Assembly (NCBI RefSeq): GCF_000512565.2
Contig: NC_089301.1
Coordinates: 1,302,001-1,366,000 of the forward strand
Direction of reading: 5' to 3'
Length of the DNA: 64,000 nt
From: Kwoniella dejecticola CBS 10117
Taxonomy: Eukaryota; Basidiomycota; Tremellomycetes; Tremellales; Cryptococcaceae
The notes under the pieces are model-generated. The model was not told where the DNA came from and ran no database searches. It saw only the letters and a program-made list of their open reading frames with translations. Numbering within the stretch: the stretch's first letter is position 1; every line of letters begins with the position of its first letter. The translations under genes were made by a program, and so were the position numbers. This document shows, piece by piece, positions 24,141 to 34,951 of the stretch.

Positions 24141-25359
24141 AGCTGCCTGGACCTGGTGGTTTGTCATGACAAATGGACAATATGTAGCAATTAAACGGAT
24201 CTTCAAATCAGTCTTCGTTGTATCACACTCACGCTGCTTGATTGCGCCTATAAACGATAAACTCGATGTATCATATAGAGGCATAATTTCATGAGCAGTA
24301 CACCATGTTCCATATCCTCAATCCACAAGTGGACGAGGCTCAATGAGTCATTCGAAAAAAATTACCCTTGAAGGGCATCGTGTCTTATTTTCTTTTGGGT
24401 TTCATGTCAAGTAATCCGGCCAGACGTGGCCCCGATCCGGGTGGATACAGGAATGGCGGAATCTCCAGCATATGATGTGCGTCTTTCCGTCACTAAACTG
24501 AACTGGACTGATTGAACAGAGCAGAACCACCCTGTCACTTGACACTAACTGATCAAATGCTGCTGTGGTCTAGCTACTGTGCTTCGCCAGGGACCACCCT
24601 GTCATTTGGAGTGCCAAGTGTCTGCTGTGGCGTGACGATGAATATCATCAAGTCTGAATACCTGCATGAGAGACTTCTTGAGCTTAGAAGGGGTGAAAGT
24701 GTGTAAGTGATTTGAGAGTGAGAGAGAGTGAGGTTGGCGGAATGGAATTAGGCTCGGCGTTTTTGGAAGTGGTTCTGTCAAATGACTTGATCGTGCTGTC
24801 CAGTCGTCCGGTCAATGATGGATCACTGCACTGCCTTACTCTTCTCTTTGTGCTTTTGCAGCCTTCCTTCCTATTCCGCTTCATGGATGTCCATGAGGAC
24901 GATTGTGGATCAAAGCCAAAAAGGAAATAGCAGGCATCCACGTAGGCAGTCCGAATCCGTGAGGTGGGCTCCATACGGGAACATGTGTATCAGCTCTGCA
25001 TTATGTCGCGTTGACACTTGTGTCTCGAATTCGACGAAGACGAATGTCGACCCTAAGGCGGAAGAGGATCTGGCGTTGGCGTTCTCAAGCGATCTGACGC
25101 TGAACTGTGACCAAGTAAGGGTATGGGTATGAGTATGAGTCAGTGTCGAATATTCATCGCCCGGCAGCACCCGAGATGTGCGCCAAGTGACTCGGCAAGA
25201 CATTTTGACGAGCATACCGATATACTTAGCATGTCTTAAGTCTTATGGCTTATGGCAGGAACCGATCATAGGGTGAAGATGAGGGTACTACCCACTTCAC
25301 ATACAGGTACCGAAGAGGTGACAACCCTAAGTTTCAGCGCTTGCGAGGTCAGATGAGGT

Positions 25360-25396
25360 GGGGTGAGATGGGGTGGAGAGGGATGGGGTGGGGGGG
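25360..25396 (+). other. G-quadruplex-forming candidate
   Basis: The plus strand has runs of G at 25360-25363, 25370-25373, 25380-25382, 25385-25388 and 25390-25396, all within 37 nt and with short loops. That fits a potential four-stranded structure with up to four tetrads. It lies about 9.6 kb upstream of the WOPR gene in the gene-poor stretch. Confidence 0.5.
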
Positions 25397-28075
25397 TAGA
25401 GGGTCGTCAAGGCCAAGCAGATCATCCCATATTAAGATCGGTCTCGCATCGTCCCGTTCACTAGTCCGCACCGATTACCAGGAGTATACGATTGCAAGGG
25501 GAGTTCAGATAATCCTTAATCCATTCGTAGCACGATTGTCGTGACGCACAGATGATTGCTCACCTTCCATGGTATGGTGCAACTGCGAACTTCCGCTTAA
25601 GGCGACAAAAAGGGATGTCAATCGCATATCTGATATGGCGTTCGACCCTGCGTCCCGCACATCAATTATCAATTACTATAAATCGATCAATCGATGAACC
25701 TGAACCTGATCGTTAAGATCCGAAGTTGTATCCTGAACTCAGGTCTCCTCGAGTAGAGTTCGGCTCTTACAAGTAGTCATTTAACGTAAGTACAGTAGGC
25801 TTCCTGAAATAACGGGTAGATTTGAAGGTAGTGGTGGAGTCGATCAACACAAGATAATATGCGGTCGGACCGTTAATATAATGACCAACTTTACTCCGTG
25901 CTCTCCAAAGTTCCATGCCCTTTGTAGATCGTCGCTTCTCCCCGTGGAAGATAATACAACGTATGGCGTAAGGCATCGAACATTTGACATGGCTGTGTGC
26001 AGCACTGTCTAGCCGTAATCCATCTCTGCGTTTCTGACACGCAGACTGACAAGGAATGAAAATGTGTGTGTGGGGAGGGCGGCGGGGATGAGCGAGAGGG
26101 AAGGAGTTTGATCTACATCCGAAGACATCACTGAAATCAGTGGTGATATGCGGCCCCGTACGCGGTGCGGGATTTGTGGCTCGCCCTTATGCTTGATAGT
26201 CAGCGTGCACACTGAAACAGTCTCTGACTCGAGAGCGCTGAGCCTTGGACATTGCTGATGTCATCACCGAGATCTACGATGCTCAACGCTAGATGCTAGC
26301 ACTGAAATAGTGGGTGTGCCTGTCTTTCAGACTAAACTGAGATAAAGCGAAAAGCGTCTCGTGATCTGGCGGCTAAGTTGTCCGGTGAACAATCAGACGG
26401 CGTGTGACTTGGACTTGCTCGGATTGGGAAGGATCCTTATGGAAGATCATTCCAGATGCAACCCGACTTGCAGAATCACCGGCAATTCTTCGCTGACTGC
26501 GGAGTTCTGCGGAAGACGTAGCACACCTATCTTCTCGTTTGAGTGACGCCGTAAGGCGCAGGATTGTGGTATGGGAAGAGAACCTGTGTCTCGCCGTAGA
26601 GATTCTCACTCGCATGTTGATGCTTAGAGCTAGACGAGGAACGCGATCACCGAGATCTACGGAGTATGATCTCCCTGCACGCCTTATGAAGGAACAAGCG
26701 CTCAACCATCGATGCGATTTACTCGTCCGTGCCAAAAGTCTGGATCACTTGACCTCAGCTCAGTAGTCAACGACCTGTGCGAACACAATGTAAAGGAGAC
26801 AGGAGGGGAGAAGATCAGAGCATTTCATCGACCTCGCCACAATGTAGCAAACGGGGAATTATTGATAGGTAAATGAAATCGGATGAAATGAAATGAGAAC
26901 CCAGAATATTCTACGACTTGAGAACAACCCGGTCCAGAATCTGAAATGTCACGTCTTGATGAGATGCCATTTCGAGCCATAGCGTATCAGGCGAGTCAAG
27001 AAGATAGGAGGGAGAACGTCGACCTGAGCTATATTTCGTCCGTCCGTGCATTGTGCCAGAACATCAAGCTATCTTTGGAGCACCACAGACTCAGGAGAAT
27101 TAATCTACCGAGACATCACTAAAATGAGAACAATCCCAACTTTCTTGTTCTGCCTTGCCTTGCTCTGCTTGGGCGCTTGCGCGATGTTATCTCTGGTCCT
27201 GGATGTCAGGGCATATTGGCCGAAACCGATTACTCCTTGTGCTGGATGTCTCACGCTACTGGAGTTTCCAAAGTATTTGAGTCAGAGGACTTCTACTTGA
27301 GTCACGCATTTCCATTGCATGCCAAGCTTTTTCTTTTCTTTTCTTTTGATCCAGCCTTTTTCAATCATTCGATGGAGTCATGAAGAGCACCTGACTCTCG
27401 CCCGCGCATCGCTTTCAGAGGAGTCAGATGGATACTTACTTGCTGTACTCGGATTTTGCGATATTAAAAACGCATTCTCGTCATTTCCTCAATTACGGTG
27501 CATATGCATATTTGATGGCGTTCGGTGGCGTATCCACCTCAGAGGGATTTTTTAGCCATGGGATGACGAAGTCCGCGTTCTCACGCCTTTCCGTCTTCCG
27601 TTCACGATTATGTGCAAGACAAGCTGACCAAAGGCTCACCAGACAAGAGATAAGCAATTTACATAACGTAAAAATAGCGAAATAACCCAGTACCTAATAA
27701 TTTACTTGTCGGTCTCACCCGTGTTGTTCTGTTGGAGGTCAGGATGATTTTCTAAGAAGCCAGGATTCAGGAACATGCGCTATCTCGATTTCGTCTGTTA
27801 AATAAATCGTTGGAGTAGCCCTAGAGGCTAGATCACTCCTGCGGTCTGCGGTGGGACTATCCAGCGGTTCGGAAAGTGTTTTGCATGACCGGACTATTTA
27901 GTTTCCGGAACTCAGCCGATGGGAGTATGCAATCTCATGTTGCGGTCGATCCCTAAAGGCTCTTCTAGCTTTGCCTCAGGCAAGGTGGAATCCCCTTTTG
28001 CTTTAGTATTTGCCTCTGTAACGTCAGATCATCGCAGGGCAGGGCAAGACCGAGAGAAGAGATAGTGGATCGTAA

Positions 28076-28100
28076 TGACATGACATGACATGACATGACA
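28076..28100. repeat. TGACA pentamer microsatellite
   Basis: Five perfect tandem copies of TGACA lie here, followed by a degenerate sixth. No gene overlaps it. Confidence 0.9.
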
Positions 28101-30626
28101 TGATGGGTTGCATATGGTATTAGAGTCCCGTAATGTCACGTTCAGATTCTTAGATAAAGACCAGCTACACCTCTTGCTCAAGCTCGATGATCGTCCACTT
28201 CGAAGATAGTCGTCATCCCAGTTTAACCATTTTAGATTTCGTCGTGTTCAAGTAGTGTCAGTAGTATAACTACAAATAAGCAGTTAAAACAGACTTAACT
28301 TATCTATAGCTCCTTCCGACACCTCATTTCTCTCCTTGCTGTGAACTTTGTTTGACTTGTCTTGCTATCTATCTATCTACCAAAGCAACAGTAAAATCGA
28401 CGACCCAAGCCATAACAACCCAACTTCCGAAACCCCAATTCGACCCACTCTGGTCTAGATCAGATCGCGTTCAAGCCAACTTCGAACGCTGTCACAATCC
28501 TCGAGATCTCGTCAAGATCTCATCGCTAGAAATTCGCAAGTCATCTCTGAATCGCTGGATCACAAGCACGACTACATCGGACATTCGATCCCCAACGACT
28601 CTACCAAACCGAGACATGCGTTGACCATCTTGCGACGAGTAAAAGCTATCTCTCTCCACAACGTCACACAAGACACGCCTACCAAATAACTCTAACTGCG
28701 GCATTAATTCGTTCCTGTTGTGGTTCCCCGACTTTCGACTTGCAAGTTAGCGTGGGAAATCAATCGCACAGACTTGGCCCACGGTGTGAAAAGGTTCCGA
28801 TCGTCAAGACAGGCGTTTTAGGGGGAAAATTCAGGTACGGCGAGGTCTCATCTTGGCTGTGCGCTTAACCGGTTCTCCTTCCTCTTTCACACGTGGCTTT
28901 TTTGGCTTGATGACCCCACGCCCCACTCTTGGGTACTCCCCGTCCCCTGCGATCTATCCGTGTTCTCGTCTCTCGTTCATGATCCGATCATGTTCAACAT
29001 TCTCGATTCTCATTTCTGATTGCGCGATGAGAAACGGAGACGAGGATTTGGGTAGTGCGGAGATGATATGGGTCAAGGAGTACGTATGTTGGGCATGTGC
29101 TCTCGACTCTCCCTGAGATGAGAAACTTTTTCAGGGTCTTTTCCTTTCTGATAACGAAATTTCCTCTTGGTCATGAGATCAACTCATTCTTCGTTTGCTA
29201 TTCAACCCTTCTCCTCGTTGTCTCGGTCCTGTCTTCTGTCCTTGCGCAGTGGGTCAAAGGTATCTCCTTACGTGACTATCCTGCTCGAAGCATGTGATCT
29301 TCCGCCTTTTTTTCAGAAGTTTCCAATCATTTGCATGTGGAACGAACTGTGTCTTTATCTCAGAGCGAAGGTAGTTCTCCCATTTCATATGATGTCGCTT
29401 TTCTGATACGGCTCCAACGGAGATTCCAGCGAACTTTGTTTGTGCGTTCGTCATTATTGTTACGTCAATCCGTCTTTGGGCTCACTCGTCGTTGGCCTAT
29501 CATTCTCAAGGGGATTGTAGCAGTTAGTCGAGGACCCTGTGAGGCCCGGGCCGGGAGAAGGAGGGGAATAGCGAACACCCTTGCCATTCTAGGACGTTAC
29601 GAATCACTCCTCAGACGGGATTTACCTCTGACGCCGGATGGTTTCTGCATTCTTCTATGAGGGTCATCCTCACGATTGATTCTGTTCTGAGGTCGCATGT
29701 GTCTCATCAACCCTCGATTGATTGTCTCGTGATCGGAAATTGATTGTCCTGATGTCCTGACAAGTCGATGCTGACAACATATTGATATACACGGCACAGA
29801 TCGTAGCATCGCAGCCTGACGTTAGGGTCCGGGAATCATCTTGTAACCGGTAGTCTACAACTTTCATTCCAGCGAAGTTGTGCCGATCAAGCGTCATCTA
29901 CCTTATATTCTATCCCAAACACAGCACCCACGACTGTGTAAATACGCCGCACAAAGTCCCACTTCAAGAGACATCGAGCACAGCTTGTCAGATCTCAGTG
30001 TCTCGCCACATACGGGGAATCTCCTATCACCCATTACGCACGCACGTACGTCGAAACTGGATCTTCGTCATCTGAATATGTACGTACTCCTGGAAAAAAA
30101 GTCAACCTTTCTGTATCGTCGATCCGGGCTTACGAGAGAATTTTTCTATACCTCTCGAAAAAGTCACTACCATTCAGTACGAAAGTTATAACACCACCAC
30201 ACTGTAATCAATATAGACATATTAAACGGTACTATCTTACGAGATATATCACCTATTCTAGTGTCAATCTTTTTCATCCTCTTTCACAAACCACAACCTC
30301 CAACCTACAACCTCCCACCCACAGTTCACTGTCTATAGCTGTGTAAAGCGAACGGCGAAGCACGATAATAGACAAGCTAAACTATCGACATATATACTCA
30401 AGGCTCAAACTTCAAACCTCAAGAACAAGCTCGACAGACAATTCGCATTCATACATTGTCTCTTGGTGAATCCCGACATAACTTTAGACTAAACTGTTTG
30501 CAGACTCTGTCATCAAGAGGTGAGTCATCTCCCATTCCGATCATCCTTCTACTCTACAGTACCATCCCTCGCCGCTCAATCAGTTTGCCCTACTTGCTAC
30601 CTTACATGCCTCCCCCTCTTGACGCT

Positions 30627-30845
30627 TTAGACCGTTGAGCGTTTCTTCTTCGTCCGAGCTTCGCTCTCGAGAATGTTGCCCTCCTTTGATCCATTCACGT
30701 CATCTTCCATCTTACTGAATAACTTCATGACATACCTTTCCGCCTTCCGGATCGTTGCCCCCTTTGATGCCTTCGCTTCATCTTCCAGATGACTAGAGGT
30801 CATCGTGACATACCTTTCCGCCCTACGGATCCGTACTGACCTCAT
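30627..30845 (-). CDS. Possible 72-aa ORF containing a duplicated 26-residue unit
   Basis: On the minus strand an ATG-initiated frame runs from 30845 to a stop at 30627. It contains two diverged copies of a 26-residue unit: IRRAERYVTMTSSHLEDEAK followed by ASKGAT, and IRKAERYVMKLFSKMEDDVN followed by GSKEGN. The DNA copies are offset by 78 bp. The unit is charged and looks helical. I recognise no family. It may be a small real protein, a gene relic or chance; the in-frame duplication is the only support. Confidence 0.25.
   Translation of the reverse strand: MRSVRIRRAERYVTMTSSHLEDEAKASKGATIRKAERYVMKLFSKMEDDVNGSKEGNILESEARTKKKRSTV
30728..30834. repeat. Diverged 78-bp tandem duplication
   Basis: TGACATACCTTTCCGCC occurs at 30728 and again at 30806, each followed by a CGGATC-containing segment and preceded by similar TTTGATGC/TTTGATCC and CATCTTCCA words. 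The offset is 78 bp, a multiple of three. Confidence 0.7.
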
Positions 30846-31429
30846 CGACCCTCGGATCCTTCATCGTCATTCCTTTCTTCTTCTTCTTCTTCGCCACCTC
30901 CCTAGTCTGTGAAAGGCCTGACCGAGATACACCTCGGTTGCGTCTGCATGACGGCCTTCCCTTTCCATCCCCCCACGCTGTTCATCTCTACGGATCTTTC
31001 ATTATATCATTGACCTTTTGGGCGCCTTCCAGAAGAAAGGGGTATGATGAAAGGAGCTGCCTTCTACCGAAAAAATATTCTTTGAGACGTCCGGTCCGTG
31101 ATGTCAAAATCCGCTTTGTCTGGTTGTTCGAGATGGTTAATGAAAGGGTACCCGCTTCTTTCCCTTGCTCCCTTGCTTTATCGTTATTATCCCCACTCAC
31201 TTTGATCGTCTCTTGCTCTCATACTGAACACAAACCAAGTTATCTGTTAGAACCTTGTTCTTGACTACATTTGTCCATCAGATCCCACCGAGCTTCCCCA
31301 TCTGTAAATGCCTACGCCGTGAACTGAAATTTGTGTACTAGTTGTTCATAGTCGATAATCGAGGCCAGACCGCAAGCGAATATCCGCATCCGTGTCTCTT
31401 CCTCCCTTCACTAGCGCAGGGTGAAGAAG

Positions 31430-31493
31430 GTGAGTTAGCAACTGACCCTCATGTTCCGTTCCGTGCCAAGCTAATGGCCTGTCTCCTCCTCAG
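31430..31493 (+). other. Intron-like segment outside any recognised gene
   Basis: A GTGAGT donor is followed 64 nt later by a CAG acceptor. A CTGAC lies at 31442 and a CTAAT at 31471, 18 nt before the acceptor. Length and signals match the coding introns of this window, but neither flank encodes a recognisable protein. It is a candidate intron of a leader or non-coding transcript. Confidence 0.35.
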
Positions 31494-34400
31494 TCGTGTA
31501 CATCGCTGCATATACTTTTGTACATCGATCAATTCTGGCTGAAACAGAGTGAGTGAGCATCAATTTCTGCTAGCCTAGTCTCTTTTTGCTCGGTTTGTCA
31601 GTCTCGTGCACGGTGGTCATGACCGAGAGACACACCTGATTTTTCCTCGCTATGTGTCACCTTCCCGGAGCTAGCACATTGATCGTCCTCGGACCCTTTT
31701 CATCTTTTGATGGTGATTGATTCAGTTTGAATCCCCGCTTTGATGGGACTCGGATCAATTTACGACTATCCCTTTTGCTCACCTTTGGGGGGGTTCCCCG
31801 CCCGTTTGGCTGGTGAAGGTGACGGCCGGAGTGATTGGAGTTTTATGCTTTCACCGCAAGTTACCCAACTGTTGTGTTTTCCTCCTTGTAATTCATCTGC
31901 TTTGGACCTTGCTGTTATGCTTCCTTGTCCTCCCTCTGTCATTTGGCATGCCTTCTCGCGCTGGTCAGCGATGTTAGCGCATTCCTGTGTGTGTCTGTGC
32001 GGTTCCTTTTTTGAGTATGATCACCATCAATCGGTAACTGGTAGTGCCCTCAGTGATCAGTGCGTAGTACCGTATATGCGCATTGGCGAATGACTGCCTT
32101 GACAACATCTCATCGTTACCCTTAACTTCTTCCATCACAAACATCAAACACCATCAAACCCATCAAAACCATGAAAAATATCCATTTTCTGTTGTTTATC
32201 ATTTACCTCGTCGAAGTCGTATACCCTCATTACAGACTTGTTTGCCATATAACTTGTTCTTCTAACATTCCTTCGCGATCTTCCACTTCTTTGATACGGA
32301 GCTAAAGGTTGGGTCGGTCCTGAGCGGTCAGTATTGAGACCGCCGAGCCTACGTCTCCATCTTCTTGTTGGCGTCGACGTATCACGTACCCGTTCGTGCT
32401 GTTCTTGACCATATGGAGGTCAGACGCTACATTAATCGATGCTCTACCGTTTTCGCCCTTCCCGCGTTCGAGTGCTTCTCGCTTGATCGTATGGCACACA
32501 TGGCTAATGAACGTCTTTCGCAGTCATAGCTCGTCACGTCATCTCTCCGACTTGCGATTATAGCCTTGACCGCATCTATCCCGCTGTCCCCAATTCCCTA
32601 ATTGTCGAGGCAGACAGTGATAATCACGGCATTGCCATCGCATCAGCATCATTTCACCGACCCAAAAATCCCTATCCGGCGTCGTTCACAATTATCAAGC
32701 GAGATCATCGTAACGGTACCCCATTTTCGGATTTGTCGAGGAGGAGAAAACGAAGTCATTGGAACCCGATCACTGTGTATTGATACGGGCGGTACCTGAT
32801 AGGCATAATCTGGTGTGGGACGAAGAATTTTAGTGCACCGAAGAGATCGTCCCGAAGTCTAGAAAACTTTTAAGCTTGTGAGTTCTTTGTCCTTCCCATT
32901 TTTTTCATTTCCGATAAATTAGGTACGAGGAAAAACCTTTCGTCGTGTTGTTCTCCTCCGTACAAAATGCTTTCGGATTCGGCTCAAAGTGTCGAGTCTA
33001 GACAAAATGCGGAAAAAGAAAATTTTCTTATTGGAATTTAACTGTGACATATGATCTGATCGCCTTACCAAATATAAAATAGGTCAAGTTCCTTGTTTTC
33101 CGGAACGCACTATCGATCAAACCAACAGGCGATCATTCGTCACAGCAGAAATCCCGTCGATCTCGCAGATCAAACCTCTTTTCTCAAACCACAAATTTTA
33201 TTTTTCCAGCACACAAGAAAATTGGTGCTGCGCGCTTCGATAAGCGATCGATTCCGTTTCGCTTTGCAAGACTGTAGTATACGGACTTTCTCGGACGTAT
33301 AGCAAATATTTAGAAATACCGACATACTAGGGTGAGTAAAGTGTGGCTCGGCACAGTCATCTTACTACTTTCCCTTCCAATCGAGTTCGCAGTTTTTTCC
33401 GCCCGCTTTATCGGTAACTTGCTCTTTTTTCTGTTTGCCGTCTTGGCTTTGAAGACGATAAATCTTCGGAGATCTGGACCCTTCACCCTCTGCATGACTG
33501 AGTGGCGATTTTTCCCGTTTTAGTCACTGGAACTGCTTTCCTTGCCTTTTCCCTGCTTAATTATCCCAGTCTTGTTTTATTTTTTCGTTATTCCTTCGGT
33601 TCCTTTTACCGTAATACATGGTATTAATCCGTCGCTTCGCTTCAACTGATTCATCATTTTTTCAGGGGGAAGAGCGCTATGAAGGGATTGACAGCGCTAA
33701 ACCTGTTTTGGGAAAGAAAACCCAAAATCTTATATGTTGCTTAACTCCGAAAACCCTTAGACTGAAATCGCTTTCTGCCGTCACTTTTAACGTAAACGTC
33801 TGGTCATATCTCTTCAATTTGACAGTTTATCCATTTTATCACCGTACATCATTATCATAACCCCCCATCGGTACACAATCGTTTGTCAATACAACATCCG
33901 CCGCCTCTTCTCAGATCTGTACCAGCTTTGGTCTCACCCGCGCCCTCACACTGTTCGGATTCCTGGTCGTCAGCCGCAGATCCCGGACACCCTACTTCCA
34001 ATCCATCCACACCGCGTATTACCTCATATATTCCCACCTTCTCGGTCAACATCGCCAAGCAGCTTTGGTTTGCTCTACCGATTGACACTCGGCTTTCACG
34101 ACTCATCGTGGAGGACATTCTTGGCCGGGTATAGGCGGAACGCGCTGAACTTCTCGCAGTTAAGAGCATTCATTACATACGAGATAATCCGTTTTCCGTG
34201 GCCTTTTGTCCGGTAGGATCGTCAAATGTGGAACCACGTCTTCACGATCCCACCGAAGCGTTGAAAGCCACATCCCCCATCGCTTGTCTGACCTCCAGCA
34301 GATCTCATTCATCGGTCTTTTCTGTTCGTCGTAGAGACCCAATGGGCCTCAATCTTGTTGATCCTTTTTTCAAGATCTCGAGAGAGAAAAGAGTGTGTAC

Positions 34401-34951
34401 TCCATTTATCCGCTACGCATATTTTCGTTTATTTTAAGTGTGTAGTCGGAAAAGTTTAATCTTTTTGCTTGATCTTTGATCTTGAGAATTCTTTGATCGT
34501 CATCAAACCTTTTGATTGATTTTTCCTATCTATTTACTTATATACTCTTCGATCATATCCTGGTTCCCTCACACTTGTTTCCAAAACACCTATTACTCGT
34601 TCGAGGACATATACGCTGACTTCAAGTCTACCGAATCTTACAATTCCAATCGCACGCATCGACTTGATTGATACACGCACGCACAAATCAATCTGCTTCC
34701 GAAACCGTACCCGACTTTGGGAATCATTCCAATCTTAATGGCAATCGACACAATCTCGGTGATTTCCCCTTCCTGAGGACCGGTTGTTTGTGTATACTAC
34801 CCTTAACGCTTCGATCATACACGGTATACCCCTTCACCTCATCACGGTCGCAGTACCACGAACCGCGCGTTCTTCGACCTAGGTGTACATAGCTATTATC
34901 GCTTTTGGAAGGTTCACCAAGGACAACACCTCCTCCTTTCGTTCCGACACC

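Larger units (their letters stand above)
24141..28100. other. Gene-poor region, left part
   Basis: I find no gene that I can support in this 4 kb. Open frames are short, overlap on both strands, and most lack ATG. A G-rich tract with quadruplex potential is at 25360-25396 and a pentamer microsatellite at 28076-28100. A 58-codon frame at 27124-27300 has a hydrophobic, Cys-containing N-terminus but no other support. No transposase, reverse transcriptase or terminal repeat was recognised. Confidence 0.5.
28101..34951. promoter_or_regulatory. Gene-poor region, right part: putative long leader of the WOPR gene
   Basis: There is no convincing protein gene over 6.8 kb. The plus strand repeatedly shows leader-like sequence: pyrimidine-rich blocks with CAA/ACAACC words near 28320-28440, 30240-30330 and 34560-34700. 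Intron-like signals occur, best at 31430-31493 (GTGAGT, CTAAT, CAG). T-rich blocks with TTTGATC words lie at 34455-34515, with a TATA-like TTATATAC near 34540. Together they suggest alternative promoters or long non-coding or leader transcripts reading toward the ATG at 34952. No mobile-element coding was recognised. Confidence 0.45.

Noticed and set aside
26260..26665. Two copies of ATCACCGAGATCTACG about 385 bp apart
   Set aside because: Similarity does not extend beyond 16 nt, and one such chance match is expected in 64 kb.
26373..26735. 120-codon minus-strand ORF overlapping a plus-strand ORF
   Set aside because: It starts at TTG, has no domain, and the opposite strand is equally open; neither looks like a gene.
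24141..34951. Idea that the gene-poor region is a centromere or a transposon graveyard
   Set aside because: No reverse transcriptase, integrase or transposase remnants, no long terminal repeats and no long tandem satellites were recognised. A genome-wide repeat search would settle it.
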